Assembly (NCBI GenBank): GCA_003640385.1
Contig: RCAB01000143.1
Span: 62,001-126,000, forward strand
Direction of reading: 5' to 3'
DNA: 64,000 bases
From: Setaria digitata
Taxonomy: Eukaryota; Nematoda; Chromadorea; Rhabditida; Setariidae
In this document: piece by piece, positions 58,641 to 64,000 of the stretch
Layout of the letters: the number at the start of each line of letters is the position of its first letter
Position numbering within the stretch: position 1 is the stretch's first letter
Notes under the pieces: model-generated
Database searches by the model: none
Told to the model about the DNA's origin: nothing
Seen by the model: only the letters and a program-made list of their open reading frames with translations
Translations under genes and position numbers: made by a program

Positions 58641-59949
58641 AGATTCTGATTCATTTTAGCATGACCTTTTTCAATAACTTAGTTTGGCTTTACTCTCAAC
58701 TTTATCGCCAATATTTTAAGCGGAAATTCAAAATATTCCGAAAATTTCAAAAAAAAAAATTTAGTAATTAAATGAAAGAAAAGTTATAATTTAGCAAAAC
58801 AAATATATGAATTTCGTGCTCATTTTAACGGATATAAAGAAATGGTGCAGTCAGAAAGATGATGATAATGACAACACAGGACATTGATAAGATGGTAAAT
58901 AAAGATATCAAATTTAATGAATCAGCAAGGTAAGGAAGGTGCAAGCAAACATTTTGCTCCAATTGTTCTTGATAAACGAGGTAAACAGAGGGAAATCTAG
59001 ATGATAGATGGTAACCGATGTTTCATCCCATTCATAAGCAGTAAAATATCAAATAGATAAATAAGGAGAGAATAAGTTGCTGAAAAGGTAAATGAATATT
59101 GACAGCTAAAATGACAGTCATTTAGGTCAGAAGAACGCTGAATTGTCAATAGATATTTAATTTTTACCAATATAATTTCTTTCTATTTTTCACAGAAAAA
59201 ACTATTGCGAAATATCGGAATTAACTTTCAATTGTCTGCAATTACAATTGTTTGTTTATTTTTTTTTATTTTAATTTTAACGGTGTTAAAATAAAAATAA
59301 AAGAAGTCTAAATCAAATATCTTATCTTACCATATTTACTTCCTTCAACTCTCCTGCCTTTTCCCACCAATTCTTTGATATGTTTAGCTTTTCAAATTTG
59401 CGACTAACAAATTCTTTCAATTTTTTAATTACCACAAAGTTGCGGATAAGTAAAAAAATTTGAAGAGAAAAATGCATTTTCAGCAAATAAGCCCACGTTT
59501 TAATATTTTTTCATTTGTAAAATTTTGAAATCATAAAAGCTGTAAAATTTTCTGTGAGCGATGAAGCTCATTAAATTCGCGAAAACTCAATATCTCGTAG
59601 CCAATTATTTTTCATTACACTAATCAGAATTGAAATTGCATAACTTCGAAATTACCGTATACAGAACTGGACTTCTAAAAAGTTAAAAACTGAAATTACT
59701 GGAATCCAACTAGCACAGACTGTATCAGACACGAAGTTGACTGAGAATACGTACTGGATACGATAGGGAAAATGAACCGTACTTGATGTCAACCATTTCT
59801 AACACCTATTATTCTGAGAGTTCCTATAAATCTATTTCATTTTTGCCACTTCATTTTGCTACCGACAATTGCAAATACAGAAATTTCAAGCAGGAATTCA
59901 CACTTCTAGAATTTCCAAAATCATCTGATATCATCACTTAGCTAGCTAG
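58641..59949. other. A+T-rich noncoding stretch
   Basis: Unique sequence; no frame or splice pair that I trust. Confidence 0.5.
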
Positions 59950-60146
59950 TTACTTTGGGATTTCGTACCTTTTTGCATTTTCATTGTACAGAGAAGAAGC
60001 ACAAATCACCCGTACACTTTGCTCCAAACAATCTGATAAGACTTCTCCACTTACTTTTTTTAAAATCATTTGTTTTCCTCTGGTGATCTGATTATCACTG
60101 CAGTTGACATATGCCATCTTTCTGCATAGTGAATTCATCCATTATC
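59950..60146 (-). CDS. Candidate gene start behind a strong acceptor
   Basis: On the minus strand the acceptor agttgtttttcag is followed by GATAATGGATG, as at a spliced-leader site. The first ATG gives a short frame (MDEFTMQKDGICQLQ). The second, four bases on and in another frame, gives 62 codons: MNSLCRKMAYVNCSDNQI, then SGEVLSDCLEQSVRVICASS. A consensus donor (AAA|gtaagt) lies after about 28 codons in phase 0, so exon one may end there. Cys-rich. Unrecognised; one of the better starts. Confidence 0.4.
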
Positions 60147-60422
60147 CTGAAAAACAACTTATGTATTACACGTGTAGCTAAAATATACTGCCATCAATTT
60201 CATACATTGTTCAATTACTGTCATTTTTAAAATGAACAATAAACGTAAGATCAATCAATAAACAACTGTACAGTATCTTCTTTTCATGCATAAATAATAA
60301 CAGTTCTATTCATCTAAGAAAAAAAAAAAGAAAAATCAAATTTTAGAGCATTTTAACGATATATCTTGATGACAACATTAGAACAGATTGCTATTCATCT
60401 CCTCTCAACTAAAAATGGATCA

Positions 60423-60735
60423 TGCAAGAGTACCGTAATCCAAATGAAAACCATCAAGTTGGTACCATAGGTGGAACTAACACTCTTTTTGTAGTATTGA
60501 ACACAAATAGTTTGTTAATGAAGTAGAAACTGGAAGACGTGATGTTCTCGGCGATTTTTTTTCAAAGCAAATTTTTTTGATTGGCACTTATACCTGGTGT
60601 GGAAATAACGAAACCGGATTCATAAATCACGGTAATATGGGGAAGAGACTGATTATGAAGCTTGAAAAGAAAAGTAAGGGAAGATTTAGTAGAATGATTG
60701 GTAGAACTCAGCCAATTAGCGGGTGTTTTTCACTT
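60423..60735 (+). CDS. Candidate coding region, two frames
   Basis: ATG at 60423 opens 34 codons (MQEYRNPNENHQVGTIGGTN) to TAG. A second frame opens at about 60509 (VETGRRDVLGDFFSKQIF, then GTYTWCGNNETGFINHGN and EKKSKGRFSRMIGRTQ), then runs into the ATT-rich repeat after 60735. A 1-base shift would join them. Possible exon pair, possible decayed gene. Confidence 0.3.
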
Positions 60736-60736
60736 T

Positions 60737-61320
60737 ATCATTATCATTATTATTACTATTTATTACTTCTTATTTATTACTCGTTACTTCTTATTTGTTA
60801 TCTAATTATTTTATTATTCTTTGTCTACTACTGTTATTTTTTGTTATTATTATTTATTATTCACCCACTAGCTATTTGTTTATTATTTAGTCATTACTTG
60901 TTTATCTATTACTCATGCATTAGTTACTTATTTCTTAATTAATTGTTCATTTACTTACTATTTATTTATTTGCTACTCGTTATTTATTAGTTTATTGCAC
61001 GTAATTTATTATTTTCATTATCTCTTGTTTAATATTCAACATCTGTTATCACTTATTATTTATTTTGCTTTCATTATTCATTATTTATTATTATTAATTG
61101 TTTTATTTTTACTACTTATTATCCAATACTTATAAATTATCAATTAATATTTGCTAATTAACAATTATTTATTAATTATCAATCAATAATCATTCATCAT
61201 TTATTATTAATTATTGTTATTGTTTGTTGTTGTTCGTCATTATTATTGTTATATTAATATTTATTAATATTATTTATTATTATTAATTATTATTAGCTAC
61301 TATCAAACTGTCAATATCAT
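60737..61320. repeat. Degenerate ATT-rich block
   Basis: Dense TTATT, TTTATTA and ATTATC words without a fixed period, strongly T-biased on the plus strand. The Tyr/Leu tail of the 60577-60942 frame comes from it. It looks like an old, mutated trinucleotide array. Confidence 0.85.
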
Positions 61321-62178
61321 TATACTATTATCGCTGTCATCATTTCTACCGCCGTTACTACCGTTCTTTATCATTAGCCTTGTCAGCAGAAGCTCATAAT
61401 ACGATCATCATTACCTCAACATTAATATCATTATCATTTATCACCATCACATGTCACTACATCTTTTGTTATCGCCAGTAGCAACATTATCATTACCGTT
61501 ACAGGTTCACAATTCATTATCATCATTACACCTCGTCCTATTAACAACACAAATCTCTTTTAATCTAATAAATGCCAGTTGCTGTAAATTTTCTTTGTAT
61601 AGAAATAACCAATCATAGACTATGCTTAATTAGCAAACATCTTGATACGAACAGGATAAAAAAACAGATGAATTTTTGATTTCTGGATCGGTTCTAGCGC
61701 TACGAATTTTCTTATCAAGTGAGATTTTACTTCTGATAGGTAATGAGATGGTTTATTATTCTGAGCAAAATATTTAAGCAAATGGAACCTTTAAACAAAT
61801 GGCAATTTGATTTAAATTTTTTCCGCTCCTACCGTACGATAAAATTAGATGAATTTTCAGTGTCTGGATAACCGTCTAAATTGCATTCGTATCACAATGA
61901 ACAGGTAATAAAACTTTCGCCTTCAACTCTCAGAACATTCATTATCTTACACCGAATGATACTATCAAGTAATTTTTGCAACCTTTCCATAGCATAAAAG
62001 AGATCATGAAAATGCTTTGTGAATTCTATCAGCAACTTTTTTTCTTCGAAATGATCTAAGGCTGATAGGCATTTTGTCGTTCTCTAGTATGCAATGATTT
62101 TAATCCGAATTCTTGTGGATCATTAAAATTGTTTCCCTATTTTAAGTGGCACATAATCTCGTAGCTATTTCCGGCATG
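61321..62178. other. Noncoding; degenerate (ATC)n then unique
   Basis: 61321-61560 is rich in TCATTA/CATCAT words. The rest is A+T-rich unique DNA. No gene seen. Confidence 0.5.
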
Positions 62179-62379
62179 TCACTGCCTAAATTTTCCACAG
62201 ATGATAAATGGCACTGAATTTTGTAGTGATGAAAAGCATTTGTGATAATCAGTGATAAAATGGGGTGAATTTTTCGACTTTGTTGTGAAATATTTAAACA
62301 TACAATACATTACTGCACTTGTTCTCTTACACACTACCTCTTCAACTTTTATATAGCTTTTGACAACTATCTTTTCCAT
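62179..62379 (-). CDS. Hypothetical ORF, 66 codons
   Basis: ATG in good context (gagATGGAA). MEKIVVKSYIKVEEVVCKR, then YFTTKSKNSPHFITDYHK and FIICGKFRQ. Basic, five Cys, no long hydrophobic segment. A GAG|gtagtg site early on could be a donor. Unrecognised. Confidence 0.35.
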   Translation of the reverse strand: MEKIVVKSYIKVEEVVCKRTSAVMYCMFKYFTTKSKNSPHFITDYHKCFSSLQNSVPFIICGKFRQ

Positions 62380-62531
62380 CTCATAGCATTGAAGTTTAAT
62401 TTTTAGATACTCCTCCCTGATATCCTACTTTCTGTCGAATAAAATTTAACTTAATTAATTCAACCTACTTGCAAAACTAGAAGAGATTTTCCTGTTTTTC
62501 CGTAAAAAATTTATAATATATCTTCGTTTCT

Positions 62532-62541
62532 GGGGGGGGGG
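62532..62541. repeat. G10 homopolymer
   Basis: Ten consecutive G, the only long G or C run in the window. Confidence 0.95.
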
Positions 62542-62622
62542 AGCGAAAGAATTAAGGACGAATAAAGTGAGTTCGCAATAATATATACATTTATAAATTT
62601 AATCCTCGCCAAGTGTAGTAAT

Positions 62623-62814
62623 TTAAAGTGATGTCAGATCACTGATAAAAAGAATGCGGCTCAGTGTGGTATGATGAAGAATGATACATATAAGTGATAA
62701 GACCGTTCTCTTTTTCAACACATGCCATGATTTAAACATTAAAAAGTTTCTGTAAGATATTAAGAATTTATAGTTTGTTAAGTGAAGGAATACTTTTGGA
62801 ACAAAGCTGTACAT
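62623..62814 (-). CDS. Hypothetical ORF, 63 codons
   Basis: ATG start; MYSFVPKVFLHLTNYKF, then VLKKRTVLSLICIILHH, mildly hydrophobic with Lys. No splice support. Chance is likely. Confidence 0.22.
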   Translation of the reverse strand: MYSFVPKVFLHLTNYKFLISYRNFLMFKSWHVLKKRTVLSLICIILHHTTLSRILFISDLTSL

Positions 62815-63004
62815 TGTCTATCATCATTAAAATAAATTGATTCAAAAAAATTAGTGCATATCTTTTGGTTTTTTATCGATTAAATGAAAATTCGATCAAG
62901 TGATATCAAGAATAATTAACGAAACACATGAAATCCTTACCACTAAATATAAATTATTTGTTTAACCTGAAGATATATTTATATCTCTATACATATATAT
63001 ATAT

Positions 63005-63064
63005 CTTGTTTTTCGATTATATATATATATATATATTTTCAATATATATATATTGAAAAACAAG
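63005..63064. repeat. Nested inverted repeats in TA-rich DNA
   Basis: CTTGTTTTTCGAT (63005-63017) pairs with ATTGAAAAACAAG (63052-63064), 12 of 13. Inside, 63036-63059 is a perfect 24-bp palindrome beginning TTTTCAATAT. The right arm is shared, so the two hairpins compete. Confidence 0.95.
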
Positions 63065-63306
63065 AGAGAGAAAAAAGAATGGCAAAAGTGGAAAATGACA
63101 AAAAAAAAATTAAATATCGTTACTTTAAATAGTCAAATTATCGCAGTTGTTTCAACAATTTTAAAAACGGAAAAAAGAAATTTCTGTGAAATGAAAGATT
63201 TCAATTCATAAAAGAATTTTAGGAAGTAAGAGAAATTTTTTTTTTAACGTTATAGCGCCAAATTGTCTACCTTTCCTTCTTCGCTTATCTCTTGCAAAAC
63301 CAAACG

Positions 63307-63338
63307 CAGAGAGAGAGAGGGAGAAAGAGAGAGAGAGA
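63307..63338. repeat. (GA)n microsatellite, interrupted
   Basis: GA tract broken by GGGAGAAA. Confidence 0.95.
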
Positions 63339-63444
63339 TGTGGAAGAAAACAGAAGTAGAATAGCATGAATGATAGGACTCACATTAGCACACATTAGTT
63401 TTAAAAAACGAAAAATTGAACAATTCCGAAAAGTGCTTGTTCAC

Positions 63445-63490
63445 CTGGTGCTGCAATAATCGGGACGGCACCGTGTGCATCGAACCCCAT
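63445..63490 (-). CDS. Probable first exon, function unknown
   Basis: In the G+C-richest patch of the window. ATG at 63490 opens MGFDAHGAVPIIAAP and ends at a good donor (CCAG|gtgaac), phase 1. The same frame is open upstream for 16 codons (NNSRRQAEARSP), so it might be internal. Gly/Ala/Pro content is unlike the A+T-driven chance frames elsewhere. The rest of the gene would lie at lower coordinates; the next exon was not identified. A plus-strand frame through the same DNA has Cys-rich content (WCCNNRDGTVC), so orientation is not certain. Confidence 0.38.
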
Positions 63491-64000
63491 TGGACTTCTC
63501 GCCTCAGCCTGCCTCCTGCTATTATTCCCTATCTCGCATTACAATTCCACCTTTAACTTCTTTACTAAAATACTGTACAGGTAGGGGATAGGTAAAGAGC
63601 TGAAAGAGATAGATGAATGCACGAAAGCAGCTATCATCACCATCAACCAGGCACTACAATTATCAGCAACTCCGATGCAACGCCAACATGCGATGCTACT
63701 TTTCGAAGCTAAAATTTTCTACGATATAACGGTCAGAATTTGAGTCACAGAATTGTATCTTCCAAAAATATGCTTTGGAGCTGATGCATAGAATCTGGCT
63801 AGTTCCACAAGCTTCAAGGTTGATGGACAGAATTTGGATGATTCAATAATTGCTTTTTGATGGAAGGCTACGAACAGCGTTAAGATTTACTTCACTTGTT
63901 AGCCAAATTCTAAGCCTTTTTTTAATCAGTCTCGTTTCAGGCTTAAATAAATAAAGCTAGTTCAAAGAAGTACAACATAGCCGAAAATGCTAATTGACCA
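63491..64000. other. Possible promoter region, then A+T-rich DNA
   Basis: G+C stays raised to about 63700, upstream of the minus-strand exon, then falls. No TATA-type or other defined element could be fixed. Confidence 0.35.

Overview
This is 64 kb of strongly A+T-rich eukaryotic DNA. It has no bacterial features: no operons, no ribosome binding sites, no rRNA, no CRISPR. Poly-A and poly-T runs of 10-32 bases occur roughly once per kb. Microsatellites are long and mostly perfect: (TA)n, (GA)n, (CA)n and (AAT)n. The plausible splice signals are of nematode type, with acceptors such as TTTCAG or TTTTTAG and donors such as GTAAGT, GTTTGT and GTTAGT. Several ATGs sit just after such an acceptor, as they do where a spliced leader is added. 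A nematode, possibly filarial, is my best guess, but it is inference. A single n near 56726 shows that this is a draft assembly.

I recognise no gene family anywhere in the window, and I name no gene. In random DNA of this composition about 8 percent of codons are stops, so 64 kb read in six frames should contain some 70 stop-free runs of 60 codons or more. The number seen is about that, so most open frames listed here are expected to be chance. I list the ones with extra support: an ATG in good context, acceptor and donor sites, matching exon phases, or a rise in G+C. Confidences are kept low. All coding calls are hypotheses for RNA-seq or homology tests.

Layout. 0-4 kb: best chained exon model, on the minus strand (1719-3894). 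4-9 kb: noncoding, with a GA block and a 54-bp tandem duplication. 9-11 kb: G+C-richer island with a candidate two-exon plus-strand gene. 11-18 kb: scattered open frames, then a three-exon plus-strand model at 16112-16831 with a canonical 51-bp intron. 18.06-18.51 kb: a perfect (TA) tract of about 450 bp. 19-24 kb: a plus frame carrying an NFI-type palindrome, a four-exon minus-strand model, a four-exon plus-strand model with very short introns, and an AAT minisatellite. 24-34 kb: A+T-rich, with single-exon candidates on both strands. 34-36 kb: GA block and a G+C island with E-box-like sites and an 11-bp inverted repeat. 36-42 kb: mostly noncoding. 42.4-43.8 kb: possible decayed coding region. 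44-56 kb: sparse candidates, dense homopolymers, and a G+C island at 54.8 kb. 56.6-56.8 kb: assembly duplication around an n. 57-63 kb: (TA)n and degenerate ATT blocks. 63.4-63.5 kb: G+C-rich probable first exon on the minus strand.

No pathway or joint function can be inferred. If the models are right, the window is a gene-poor region with small genes or long introns.
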